Shown one piece after another: positions 33,720 through 41,187 of a stretch of 58,318 bases of DNA (position 1 is the stretch's first letter; every line of letters starts with the position of its first letter). Source of the DNA: Centipeda artemidis DSM 19719. Its GTDB lineage: Bacteria; Bacillota; Negativicutes; Selenomonadales; Selenomonadaceae. The notes under the pieces are model-generated. The model saw only the letters and a list, made by a program, of their open reading frames with translations. It was not told where the DNA came from and did not search any database. The stretch spans positions 1-58,318 of the forward strand of contig NZ_AUFU01000015.1 in assembly GCF_000426665.1 (NCBI RefSeq), in the 5' to 3' direction. A program made the translations under genes and the position numbers.

Positions 33720-35073
33720 CATGGGAAGCCACCTCCAGATTCGCTTTGACGGCATCAATCAGAGCCGTCTGTGTCTTGTCCTTTCGTTCAAGTGCCTGCA
33801 TAACATTCTCATCAATCGTCCCTGCCGTGATGATATGGTGGATAACCACAGTCCCCGTCTGTCCCTGCCGATAGAGACGCGCATTGGTCTGCTGATAGAG
33901 TTCCAGACTCCATATAAGCCCGAACCAGATGAGCGTCGAGCCGCCGAATTGAAGATTCAGTCCGTGTCCCGCCGATGCTGGGTGAATCACGGCGACAGAG
34001 ATTTTTCCTGCATTCCAATTCTCAATGTCTGCGCTCGACCGAATCTCTCGAACAGGAATCCGCGCCTTGATCCTCTCAAGGTCATGTCGATACCAGTACG
34101 CGACGAGTACGGGCTTTCCATTCGCACTCTCGACAAGATCTTCGAGTGCATCCAGTTTACGGTCATGCAGCTGGACGGACTTCCCGTCCTCCGTATAGAC
34201 GGCTCCGTTTGCCATCTGGAGGAGTTTCCCGGAAAGTGCCGCCGCACTAACGGCATCAATCTCCGCACCACCAAGGGCAACCACCATGTCCCTCTTCATC
34301 CGGTCATAAAGTTCCCGTTCACGCTCATCCATAGCGACACACACGCTATTTGAGATGAGCTGCGGCATATTGAGATAATCCTTGGAACGCATGGAAATCG
34401 TAATGTCCTCAATCCGTCGGTAGATTTCATCCTCTGCACCCTCGTGCGGCTTGTAGCTGAACACCATCTGCTGGTTCCTCTTGTCGGGAAGGAAGAAGTC
34501 ATTGCGGTAATGGGAGATGAATTTACCAAGCCGCTTGCCCATATCCAAAAGACGAAACTGTGCCCAGAGATCCATGAGTCCGTTTGCCGACGGTGTTCCC
34601 GTCAGTCCTACGATCCGCTTGACCGAGGGACGCAGCTTCAGGAGCGAGCGGAACCTTTTCGCCTGATGAGATTTGAACGATGACAGCTCATCTATGACGA
34701 TCATATCAAAATCCAACACTGCGCCGCTCTCTTCGATCAACCACTTTACATTTTCCCGATTGATAATATATACATCCGCACGCCGCATGAGTGCTGCCGT
34801 CCGTTCCCTCGGTGTTCCCATAACCACAGAGGCGCAGATGTTTTTCGTATGCTCCCACTTTATGATCTCCGACGGCCATGTATCCCGCGCCACGCGCAGC
34901 GGAGCGATAACGAGCACCTTGCCGATCTCAAAGAAGTCATGCAGGAGTTCTTCGATTGCCGTAAGAGTGATGACTGTCTTGCCAAGCCCACAATCCAAGA
35001 AAATCGCGGCTTCCTTGTGATGAAGGATAAACTCTTTGGCGTATGTCTGGTAGAAATGCGGTTCATAGTGCAT
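33709..35073 (-). CDS. SNF2-family DEAD-like helicase
   Basis: About 454 residues with SF2 motifs: Walker A variant DCGLGKTVITLTA (near 30), Walker B MIVIDELSSFK, motif III LTGTPSANG, and the C-terminal lobe with IHPASAGHGLNLQFGGSTLI and ARLYRQGQ (motifs V and VI). Phages with this gene order carry it beside VRR-NUC and the D5-like primase; it likely remodels DNA during replication. The ATG at 35073 is chosen because GGAGGAATTATC precedes it. The start lies inside the VRR-NUC gene end. Confidence 0.88.
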   Translation of the reverse strand: MHYEPHFYQTYAKEFILHHKEAAIFLDCGLGKTVITLTAIEELLHDFFEIGKVLVIAPLRVARDTWPSEIIKWEHTKNICASVVMGTPRERTAALMRRADVYIINRENVKWLIEESGAVLDFDMIVIDELSSFKSHQAKRFRSLLKLRPSVKRIVGLTGTPSANGLMDLWAQFRLLDMGKRLGKFISHYRNDFFLPDKRNQQMVFSYKPHEGAEDEIYRRIEDITISMRSKDYLNMPQLISNSVCVAMDERERELYDRMKRDMVVALGGAEIDAVSAAALSGKLLQMANGAVYTEDGKSVQLHDRKLDALEDLVESANGKPVLVAYWYRHDLERIKARIPVREIRSSADIENWNAGKISVAVIHPASAGHGLNLQFGGSTLIWFGLIWSLELYQQTNARLYRQGQTGTVVIHHIITAGTIDENVMQALERKDKTQTALIDAVKANLEVASHDEL

Positions 35074-35335
35074 TGATAATTCCTCCAATCTCTTCTTTTC
35101 CATCGACCACATAGACCTTGAATCCGAGCGCACGCAGCTGCTCGATACGCCGCACCTGCAAGGGGCGCGGCTTCCTGCCCGGAGCCTTGAGTTCCATAAA
35201 GCACATCTTTCCGCCCGGCATGAGCACAAGGCGATCCGGCACACCTGCACATCCCGGAGATATGAACTTCAGTGCAAGCCCGCCGTGTAATTTTATGTAT
35301 AACCTAGTGAATTTCTCCAAATCCGATTCACACAT
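35063..35335 (-). CDS. VRR-NUC domain nuclease
   Basis: About 90 residues. The VRR-NUC (PD-D/ExK-like) core is seen as FISPGCAGVPDRLVLMPGGK, then MCFMELKAPGRKPRPLQ, then RRIEQLRALGFKVYVVDG. Asp in VPDR, Glu and Lys in MELKA are the catalytic set. It probably cuts branched DNA during phage replication or packaging. ATG 35335 has GAGGAATCTCA before it; an earlier ATG at 35362 is possible. Confidence 0.9.
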   Translation of the reverse strand: MCESDLEKFTRLYIKLHGGLALKFISPGCAGVPDRLVLMPGGKMCFMELKAPGRKPRPLQVRRIEQLRALGFKVYVVDGKEEIGGIINAL

Positions 35336-35383
35336 TGAGATTCCTCGCTTTCCCGATTTCATGTGATAGTGTTGTGTGTCACC

Positions 35384-35462
35384 ACCTATACTATATATAT
35401 AATATATATTTATATATCCTATACTCTTCACTCTTTTCTCTGTTCCTATATATAAAGGGTAT
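35384..35462. other. AT-rich tract between primase and VRR-NUC genes
   Basis: About 80 nt made of TATA-type repeats (for example CTATATATATAATATATATT and CCTATATATAAAGG). It is unlike anything else in the GC-rich phage and lies between two replication genes. It may be a promoter region for 35335 or a DNA-unwinding part of an origin. Nothing else marks a gene here. Confidence 0.4.
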
Positions 35463-35517
35463 AAGAAGTATCACTTCTGTCACCAAAGGTCTGTATCCCA
35501 AAAACCACAGGGGCGGA

Positions 35518-35558
35518 GTACGGTGATACCCTTGTGGGTTTTTACTCACCGCACTGCC
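35518..35558 (-). terminator. Hairpin downstream of the primase gene
   Basis: On the minus strand GCGGTGA and TCACCGT pair with an inner ACCC/GGGT stem. No clean T-run follows, so it may be a regulatory stem rather than a terminator. Confidence 0.35.
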
Positions 35559-35570
35559 ACAACCTGCATC

Positions 35571-37856
35571 TTAGTCTTTCAAAAAATCATCTTCGGGTGA
35601 ACTCCAGAAGCCTGTATATTCCTGAAGTGCTTCCGGTCTCAGCAGGAGATCCCGATAGACATTTCCATAACTTCGCCGTATGGTCATGGAACTGAAATCA
35701 GTATGGTAATACCGAGCCAGTGTAGTTCTGAACTCCCGTGCGGTCTTTGCGAAGCCGTTGTTGTTGTCCCTGCACCATGCCTGATAGATGCGGTAGACCT
35801 TGCCCGTTGTGACCTCGCTGCATTTTGCACCTTCGGGACGTTTCATCATGCACTCTGCATGGAAGGCAAGCACGGAGTTGTTCTCGACCATATATTCCTC
35901 TCTTGCCGACAGAACCGACTGCGGCTCCGTAAAGCGGTAACCATTTTGGATGACCGCACGCAGCGCATGGATGGCTTTGCGAACGATCCCGTCACGCTCG
36001 GCATAGAGCTTTTCTCCGAGAAGCCTGTCCTGCTTTTCAAGCGGGATAGCATTCTTGCAATGTACCTGCATGATACGGTCATGTACCCACTGTCCGTCAT
36101 CGCCGCCGAACCTCGGCAGCTGATTCATACAGAACCAGAACAGTCCGTTGAAAGTGAACTCGAATCCGTTCTGCCCCTTGAACTCCGCGAAGATGCTGTC
36201 CCCGCCCGTGCATTTCTTGAAGGTCTTAAGTTCATCCACGGTGATGAAGCTCATATCCGAGCTGCCCGCAAGGCGCATTCCGTAGATCAGCCCCGTACCA
36301 AACCGCGCCTCGATCTCACGCAGATCAATGCCGACGTAGTTTCCTCTGCCGAGCAGCTGCTCCACCAGACATTTGAGACGGGATTTTCCCGTGTCCCCCG
36401 CACCGTACATAAAGAGAGCTTTTTTCATACGCCATCCTTTGACGTTGGACAGACACGCACCGATGAACTCGAGCAAAAGCTGCTGAATCTCCGAATTCCC
36501 GTCCGTGAGGGTTTGCATGAAGTTGTCGAACACAGGAGTCTCAATCTCCTCCTTTGACCACGCGCACGGAATCTGTATGGTGGATAACAGGTCGGAAGCA
36601 TGCTCGGTCAGTTCCATCGTGGAGAGATGGAGAATCCCGTTCTGGAAGTTGATGATGTCCTCGTCGGCATTGAGGTCAGAGTCCTTGATGTAGTTCAGAT
36701 CCGTTGTGAGGATGCGAAACGTCTCATCCACCTTTCGCATCTCAATCATCTCTGAATCGTAGGATGCAATGCAGTTTTTGATGAGACCTTTCAGCATATC
36801 GTCCGCATAGAGACGGTACACACCGCCCTCGTAGACATAACGCAGCACGCCATGCCGTGCACTGTCCCGAACGAAAATGTAGTGCAGGTTTTGCCGAATG
36901 TAATCTGCAAGTGCCGGACAGCTGATGACGGGATTTCCCTTTGCGTTGAAGTGAATGAAGTCCGGATGTTCCATCGCTGCTGCATGGAACACGCCATGAC
37001 ACGCTTCCACGCCCGTACGGATGGTCGCTGCCTTGTAATCCGCACGCTCCCATTTCTTGCGGTAAAGGGCAGACATACGAAAGACCGCATCAATCATCTC
37101 CGCATCGTCTCCCGTCCGAAAGGCAATCAGGGCACAGAGGGCGGCATCTGCTTCCGAGGCACTGCCGTACTCCGAGATGTCACCACGGTCGAAGAGCCGT
37201 GCAAACTTCCCACCGTTCTTCGCTTTTCGCAAAGAACAAACGATGTCGAAGACGGCGCGGTCGCCGTCCTCATTTGGACGATAGTTCACGGGCTGCTTCC
37301 GCAGCATATCTTTCTGCAGCGTGGTCAGCACGGCTTCCGTACCGTCGGCAAACGGTACGCCATGCAGCACATCCCCCGTGAAGACGGCAAATCGGTTGGT
37401 CAGTCCGCCAACGTAAAGCTCCATGCCGTTGTGCGGATTCTTGACATAAAATTTCGGGTCGAGCTTCTCCTTGCCATCTGCATCCTTCTTTTTCGGAATG
37501 CGGTCATAGTCACAGCAGCCGTAAAGATGAATGCCGTTGCCGCTGACGGATTTCTCGGCATAGGTGTCATGTCTGCGGATCTGCAGCTGCACCATCGCAT
37601 CCGCTTCGTCCCTGTGGTCAATGTCCAAGAAATACATTCCCTTCGGGATAATGAAGCCGACACCGCTGTAGGACGATGCCTCTGCCGCACGCCGGGCTTC
37701 CTCGAACGTCACCCAACTTGCCCGAAATGCATGATTCGATCCCGTGATACCGCCGTCTGCGGCACAGGGCTTCTTCGTGGACTTTCCATCCTTTTGGACA
37801 TACTTCCAACAGACCCAGATTTTCTCTTTCTTGAGTTCGTCGACGGTCATCCCCAT
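35571..37856 (-). CDS. D5/P4-like primase-helicase
   Basis: About 760 residues. The N-terminal part has a Prim-Pol-like fold (YSGVGFIIPKGMYFLDIDHR, with DID as metal site, and the later SVSGNGIHLYG). The middle is a D5_N-type region (RQNLHYIFVRDSARHGVLRY). The C-terminal SF3 helicase has MYGAGDTGKSRLKCLVEQLL (Walker A, near 520), then IDLREIEARF, GSDMSFITVDELKTFKKCTG and FWFCMNQLPRFGGDDG. It should prime and unwind phage DNA. The ATG at 37856 has AGGAGG close by; 37850 is equally possible. A much longer frame to 38099 lacks homology. Confidence 0.9.
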   Translation of the reverse strand: MGMTVDELKKEKIWVCWKYVQKDGKSTKKPCAADGGITGSNHAFRASWVTFEEARRAAEASSYSGVGFIIPKGMYFLDIDHRDEADAMVQLQIRRHDTYAEKSVSGNGIHLYGCCDYDRIPKKKDADGKEKLDPKFYVKNPHNGMELYVGGLTNRFAVFTGDVLHGVPFADGTEAVLTTLQKDMLRKQPVNYRPNEDGDRAVFDIVCSLRKAKNGGKFARLFDRGDISEYGSASEADAALCALIAFRTGDDAEMIDAVFRMSALYRKKWERADYKAATIRTGVEACHGVFHAAAMEHPDFIHFNAKGNPVISCPALADYIRQNLHYIFVRDSARHGVLRYVYEGGVYRLYADDMLKGLIKNCIASYDSEMIEMRKVDETFRILTTDLNYIKDSDLNADEDIINFQNGILHLSTMELTEHASDLLSTIQIPCAWSKEEIETPVFDNFMQTLTDGNSEIQQLLLEFIGACLSNVKGWRMKKALFMYGAGDTGKSRLKCLVEQLLGRGNYVGIDLREIEARFGTGLIYGMRLAGSSDMSFITVDELKTFKKCTGGDSIFAEFKGQNGFEFTFNGLFWFCMNQLPRFGGDDGQWVHDRIMQVHCKNAIPLEKQDRLLGEKLYAERDGIVRKAIHALRAVIQNGYRFTEPQSVLSAREEYMVENNSVLAFHAECMMKRPEGAKCSEVTTGKVYRIYQAWCRDNNNGFAKTAREFRTTLARYYHTDFSSMTIRRSYGNVYRDLLLRPEALQEYTGFWSSPEDDFLKD

Positions 37857-38254
37857 ACGACCTCCTCGCATTTCGTGTTGAAATACCGTATCGGGATGCA
37901 AAGAGAACGCGCCTTGGCGATCTCTTCCTCCATCCCTTCGGTGATTTCCGTACCGAATGCCCAGAGTTCCCTGCACTTGCGCAGGAGAACAAAATTCATG
38001 CGAATCGCAAGAGCGCGATCCTGCTCCTCGGCCATGAACTGTGGGAACAGCAGATGAGGTGCCAGAGGAATACACCCACGCCGAACGGCAAAGCGGCAAT
38101 ACTCCCGCGCCCGCATGATATTGACACGCGGATTGTTACGGTATGCCGAACATATGTAGATGATCGGGAAAGCGGCGTTCATCTCCCTCTCGAGCGTCCT
38201 CATTGCTGCTCCCGCCGTCGGATCCGGATAATGTGATTCATTGAAATACTGCAT
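37847..38254 (-). CDS. DUF4406/DUF7768-like nucleoside deoxyribosyltransferase-fold protein
   Basis: A 135-residue protein with IIYICSAYRNNPRVNIMRAR, YCRFAVRRGCIPLAPHLLFP and the C-terminal LWAFGTEITEGMEEEIAKAR. This is the Rossmann-like fold related to nucleoside 2-deoxyribosyltransferases that phages often carry next to replication genes; its substrate is unknown. GGGAGCGTAGTATC precedes the ATG. Its stop overlaps the primase start. Confidence 0.8.
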   Translation of the reverse strand: MQYFNESHYPDPTAGAAMRTLEREMNAAFPIIYICSAYRNNPRVNIMRAREYCRFAVRRGCIPLAPHLLFPQFMAEEQDRALAIRMNFVLLRKCRELWAFGTEITEGMEEEIAKARSLCIPIRYFNTKCEEVVWG

Positions 38255-38277
38255 GATACTACGCTCCCTGCCTACAT

Positions 38278-38308
38278 GGACGTTTGCTCAAAACTGAGCG
38301 AACGTCCG
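38278..38308. promoter_or_regulatory. 13-bp inverted repeat upstream of the DUF7768-like gene
   Basis: GGACGTTTGCTCA and TGAGCGAACGTCC flank AAAC, with one wobble. A further GCTCA and ACGTCC occur within the next 25 nt. No T-run follows on either strand, so an operator is more likely than a terminator. It lies between the ORF6N-type DNA-binding gene and the DUF7768-like gene. Confidence 0.5.
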
Positions 38309-38337
38309 TACAAACTGCTCAATACGTCCACAAAACA

Positions 38338-39018
38338 TTACCGCCTGAAAACTTCCTGCAGTACATCCACATGATAGGTATTCACCATGCCGTACTTGGC
38401 ATCGTACTCCTTACCGATGTGGTAGCCCTGCTTTCTGGACATTACTGACGCTTTGCGACCAAGCCCGGCGGCAACATCATGACTCACACCACGGATTCCC
38501 ATAAGATTGGTGTAGCCAATGATGGTGTAGTGGTGCTGATCGATGGTCATCTGCTTGGACTCGACCTCAAGAAGCCGCTCGTCCACCTTGTCAATCCGTT
38601 CATTTGCCGCCTTGATTGCCTTCGCCTGCTCCACCAGACGCTGCGCACTGTACAGAAGAAATTCCTCGGGGGTCATGTTCCTCATAGGATTGAAGTAGCT
38701 TTCTTCCAGCTCCTCAAAGACATCCCATGCACGATTCGTCCCGAGCATCTTGCAATGGCGCGCCGCACCTCGTTTCGTCCAGAGATAAATCGTGGATGCA
38801 AACTTGCTCACAGGCAGGTCGAAATTTTCGACTTGCCTCTTGAATCCCTTGAGATCACTTCCTTCAAGCCTGAAGTAATGTTTTCCCTCCGCAAACCGAT
38901 CTTTGTTGTTGTTGAAATTCTGTTTGATGTGCTGGATATCACAGCCATACGCCTCGGCAAGCTGTTCCGTGGTCATGACCCGGATGCTGCTGTGTTCCAA
39001 AACCTGCAAATCTTTCAT
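38338..39018 (-). CDS. Phage antirepressor-type protein with ORF6N domain
   Basis: About 226 residues. The N-terminal ORF6N/KilA-like domain (RVMTTEQLAEAYGCDIQHIK, NFNNNKDRFAEGKHYFRLEG, LWTKRGAARHCKMLGTNRAW) is DNA-binding. A coiled coil follows (AKAIKAANERIDKVDERLLE), then a C-terminal domain (SHDVAAGLGRKASVMSRKQG). Such proteins act as antirepressors or early regulators. GGAGGAATTTACC precedes the ATG at 39018. It is the last gene before the antisense PDF/AbiE island. Confidence 0.8.
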   Translation of the reverse strand: MKDLQVLEHSSIRVMTTEQLAEAYGCDIQHIKQNFNNNKDRFAEGKHYFRLEGSDLKGFKRQVENFDLPVSKFASTIYLWTKRGAARHCKMLGTNRAWDVFEELEESYFNPMRNMTPEEFLLYSAQRLVEQAKAIKAANERIDKVDERLLEVESKQMTIDQHHYTIIGYTNLMGIRGVSHDVAAGLGRKASVMSRKQGYHIGKEYDAKYGMVNTYHVDVLQEVFRR

Positions 39019-39174
39019 GGTAAATTCCTCCAATACTCTGTAAATACTCCGATGACGGGGAAATGTCGTCCCCTTCTCAAAAGACAGCGGACAGAAAGAG
39101 GCATATTGGTCACCCGTTGCAGGAAAATTTATTTGTTCAATCGAATATTTCTAAAGCAAAGGAGGATAAGGCAG

Positions 39175-39588
39175 ATGGTACGATCTATCGTCAAGGATGC
39201 AATGTTTCTCGGGCAGCCATCCGAGGAGGCCGTGAAATCCGACCTCCCGATTGCCAACGACCTGCTCGATACGCTCAAAGCCCATGTTGGACACTGCGTC
39301 GGACTTGCCGCCAACATGATTGGAGAGAAGAAACGCATCATCGCCGTATGCGTGGGTAAATCTCATCTCGTCATGCTGAATCCGGAGATTGTAAAAGCAT
39401 CCTCCGAGCAATACGAGGCAGAGGAAGGATGTCTCTCCCTACCTGGACAGAGAAAAACAATGCGGCATGAATGGGTCGAAGTCACATACCGCGACATAAA
39501 ATTTCGCAAGCAGAAAAACAAGTTCTCCGGCTTTACGGCACAGATTATTCAACATGAGATGGATCACTGCAACGGAATCTTGATATGA
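39175..39588 (+). CDS. Peptide deformylase-like protein
   Basis: A 137-residue protein of the peptide deformylase fold. Motif 1 is VGLAANMIG (usual G-x-G-L-A-A-x-Q), motif 2 EEGCLSLPG, motif 3 QIIQHEMDHCNGIL (usual Q-H-E-x-D-H-L). The metal Cys and both His, and the catalytic Glu of motif 3, are kept. Motif 1 has Met where Gln normally stands. It should remove N-formyl groups, or act on another formyl substrate if the change matters. AAAGGAGGATAAGGCAG precedes the ATG. It is a plus-strand moron beside AbiEi/AbiEii inside the phage early region. Confidence 0.8.
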   Translation: MVRSIVKDAMFLGQPSEEAVKSDLPIANDLLDTLKAHVGHCVGLAANMIGEKKRIIAVCVGKSHLVMLNPEIVKASSEQYEAEEGCLSLPGQRKTMRHEWVEVTYRDIKFRKQKNKFSGFTAQIIQHEMDHCNGILI

Positions 39589-39627
39589 AAACCTCGGGCT
39601 GCACATGAACGCAGTCCGAGGTTTTCA
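39586..39627 (+). terminator. Terminator after the deformylase-like gene
   Basis: A near-perfect 16-bp stem: GAAAACCTCGGGCTGC with GCAGTCCGAGGTTTTC, loop ACATGAAC. It ends the deformylase transcript and insulates the AbiE operon. Confidence 0.8.
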
Positions 39628-39649
39628 TATAATGGTAATTCGTATTTTA

Positions 39650-39693
39650 TTGACTTTCTTGCTTGTTTATTTATATAATACAAGCAAGAAAGT
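39650..39693 (+). promoter_or_regulatory. AbiE promoter with 14-bp operator repeats
   Basis: TTGACT (39650-39655) and TATAAT (39674-39679) are 18 nt apart. A perfect inverted repeat, ACTTTCTTGCTTGT at 39653-39666 and ACAAGCAAGAAAGT at 39680-39693, flanks the -10. AbiEi antitoxins are known to bind inverted repeats in their own promoter, so this is the likely autoregulatory operator. Confidence 0.85.
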
Positions 39694-39712
39694 TTTTTAG
39701 GAGGTGATTCAC

Positions 39713-40306
39713 ATGACGCAACAAGCTGTTATCATGAACCTCGTCCATCAAAATAACGGTATGCTGACAACAGCGAAAGCTGTGTCTTCCGGCATGTCCC
39801 GCAGTATGCTGGCACATCTCGTCAAACGGGGACAGTTGCTCCGTCCGTCCCGCGGCGTATACACTCTGCCTGAAATATGGGAAGATGAATTCCTCAATCT
39901 GCAAACACGATTCAAACGCGGCGTCTTCTCACACGAAACAGCTCTCTTCCTCTGGGATCTGACGGATCGAACGCCGATTTCCTACCATATGACCTTCCCA
40001 ACAAACTACAATCTGGCCAATCCAAAAAAGGAAGGAATCCGCTGTGCGCAGGTGAAGCCGGAGTGGTATGCGCTCGGTATAACAGAGGTAAAGTCACCTG
40101 CTGGGAATTCGGTGCACTGCTACTCCGTAGAACGGACACTCTGCGACATTCTTCGCCCACATCATACCGGCGACATTCAGGTCACCGCAAAAGCATTCAA
40201 ACGCTATACGAACAGTCCGCAAAAAAACATTCCTCTGCTCTCTGAGTACGCACAGCATCTCGGTGTAGAGAAAAAGATACGGCCGTATCTGGAGGTACTG
40301 CTTTGA
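39713..40306 (+). CDS. abiEi: AbiEi-type antitoxin (type IV TA / abortive infection)
   Basis: About 197 residues. The N-terminal winged helix (QNNGMLTTAKAVSSGMSRSM, LAHLVKRGQLLRPSRGVYTL) is the AbiEi_4 type and binds DNA. The C-terminal part (SHETALFLWDLTDRTPISYH, VERTLCDILRPHHTGD) is the AbiEi C-domain needed to offset the toxin. The ATG at 39713 follows AGGAGGTGATTCAC. Its last bases overlap the AbiEii start, so the two are coupled. The promoter carries matching inverted repeats. Confidence 0.88.
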   Translation: MTQQAVIMNLVHQNNGMLTTAKAVSSGMSRSMLAHLVKRGQLLRPSRGVYTLPEIWEDEFLNLQTRFKRGVFSHETALFLWDLTDRTPISYHMTFPTNYNLANPKKEGIRCAQVKPEWYALGITEVKSPAGNSVHCYSVERTLCDILRPHHTGDIQVTAKAFKRYTNSPQKNIPLLSEYAQHLGVEKKIRPYLEVLL

Positions 40307-41139
40307 AGAATGCCATGCAATTAAAGGCTGCCATCAGCAAAATGGCAAAGGAAAAGCACATTCCTGCCCAACTAGTGATGCAAAACTATATGTTGGAGCG
40401 ACTCCTGGAACGCATCGCCCATTCAAGATATCAAGGAAACTTCATCCTAAAGGGCGGACTGCTGATTGCCTCGATGGTTGGTCTTCATTCACGTGCCACG
40501 ATGGATATGGACGCCACCATCCGAAATCATCCCGTAAACGAGAACAGCATAAAGACAATGTTCGAGGAGATCATCTCCATCCCCATTGACGATGATATAA
40601 GCTTCAGCTTCCAAGGTTTAGGAGAAATCCGAAAAAACGATGCCTACGGTGGATACCGCATCTCACTGACCGCAAACTTTCCCCCTATGAAAGTTCCTCT
40701 AAAACTGGACATCACAACCGGCGACAAGATTACCCCCAAAGCAATCGAATACAGCTATCCGATGATGTTCAGCGACGGTACGTTTGAGATTTTTGCGTAC
40801 AATCTTGAGACAATCCTTGCCGAAAAATTGGAGACAGTAATCTCTCGCGGCGACCAAAACACACGTCCAAGAGATTACTATGACATTTTCATCCTCAGCA
40901 AACTGAAAGGACATGAGATTGATCGTGACACTTTACATAAAGCACTGTCCGAAACTTCGCAAAAGCGCAATTCCGGTGACCTAATCCCGCAGTATCACAG
41001 TATCATGGGGCAGATTGTAAAGAGTACAGCAATGCAGCAACACTGGAAAACATATCAGCGCGATTATGAATATGCGAGAGAAGTCGATTTTTCCTTGGCC
41101 TGCGAAACCATTATCAACATTATGGATTCACTTCGTTGA
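40303..41139 (+). CDS. abiEii: AbiEii-type toxin (nucleotidyltransferase)
   Basis: A 278-residue nucleotidyltransferase of the AbiEii/MenT type. The motifs are FILKGGLLIAS (near 48), RATMDMDA (metal-binding Asp pair), VPLKLDITTGD and YNLETILAEKLETVISRGD (catalytic Lys and Asp region). It is thought to modify tRNA or use NTPs to stop growth during phage attack. A TTG at 40303 with GGAGG upstream overlaps the antitoxin stop by four nt; ATG 40315 is the alternative. A terminator lies just downstream, ending convergent with the polymerase gene. Confidence 0.9.
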   Translation: MKNAMQLKAAISKMAKEKHIPAQLVMQNYMLERLLERIAHSRYQGNFILKGGLLIASMVGLHSRATMDMDATIRNHPVNENSIKTMFEEIISIPIDDDISFSFQGLGEIRKNDAYGGYRISLTANFPPMKVPLKLDITTGDKITPKAIEYSYPMMFSDGTFEIFAYNLETILAEKLETVISRGDQNTRPRDYYDIFILSKLKGHEIDRDTLHKALSETSQKRNSGDLIPQYHSIMGQIVKSTAMQQHWKTYQRDYEYAREVDFSLACETIINIMDSLR

Positions 41140-41150
41140 ACCGAAAAGCA

Positions 41151-41187
41151 AGCGGCATCTGTCAGTCAGGCAGATACCGCTTTTTTC
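41151..41187 (+). terminator. Terminator after AbiEii
   Basis: AGCGGCATCTG pairs with CAGATACCGCT around TCAGTCAGG and is followed by TTTTTTC. It ends the AbiE operon and overlaps the 3' end of the convergent polymerase gene. Confidence 0.8.

Noticed and set aside
35399-35460. CRISPR or other short-repeat array
   Set aside because: The AT-rich tract has no regular repeat and spacer pattern; no CRISPR was seen anywhere.
36852-38057. Plus-strand frame of 401 codons
   Set aside because: Antisense of the primase-helicase, which has clear SF3 motifs.
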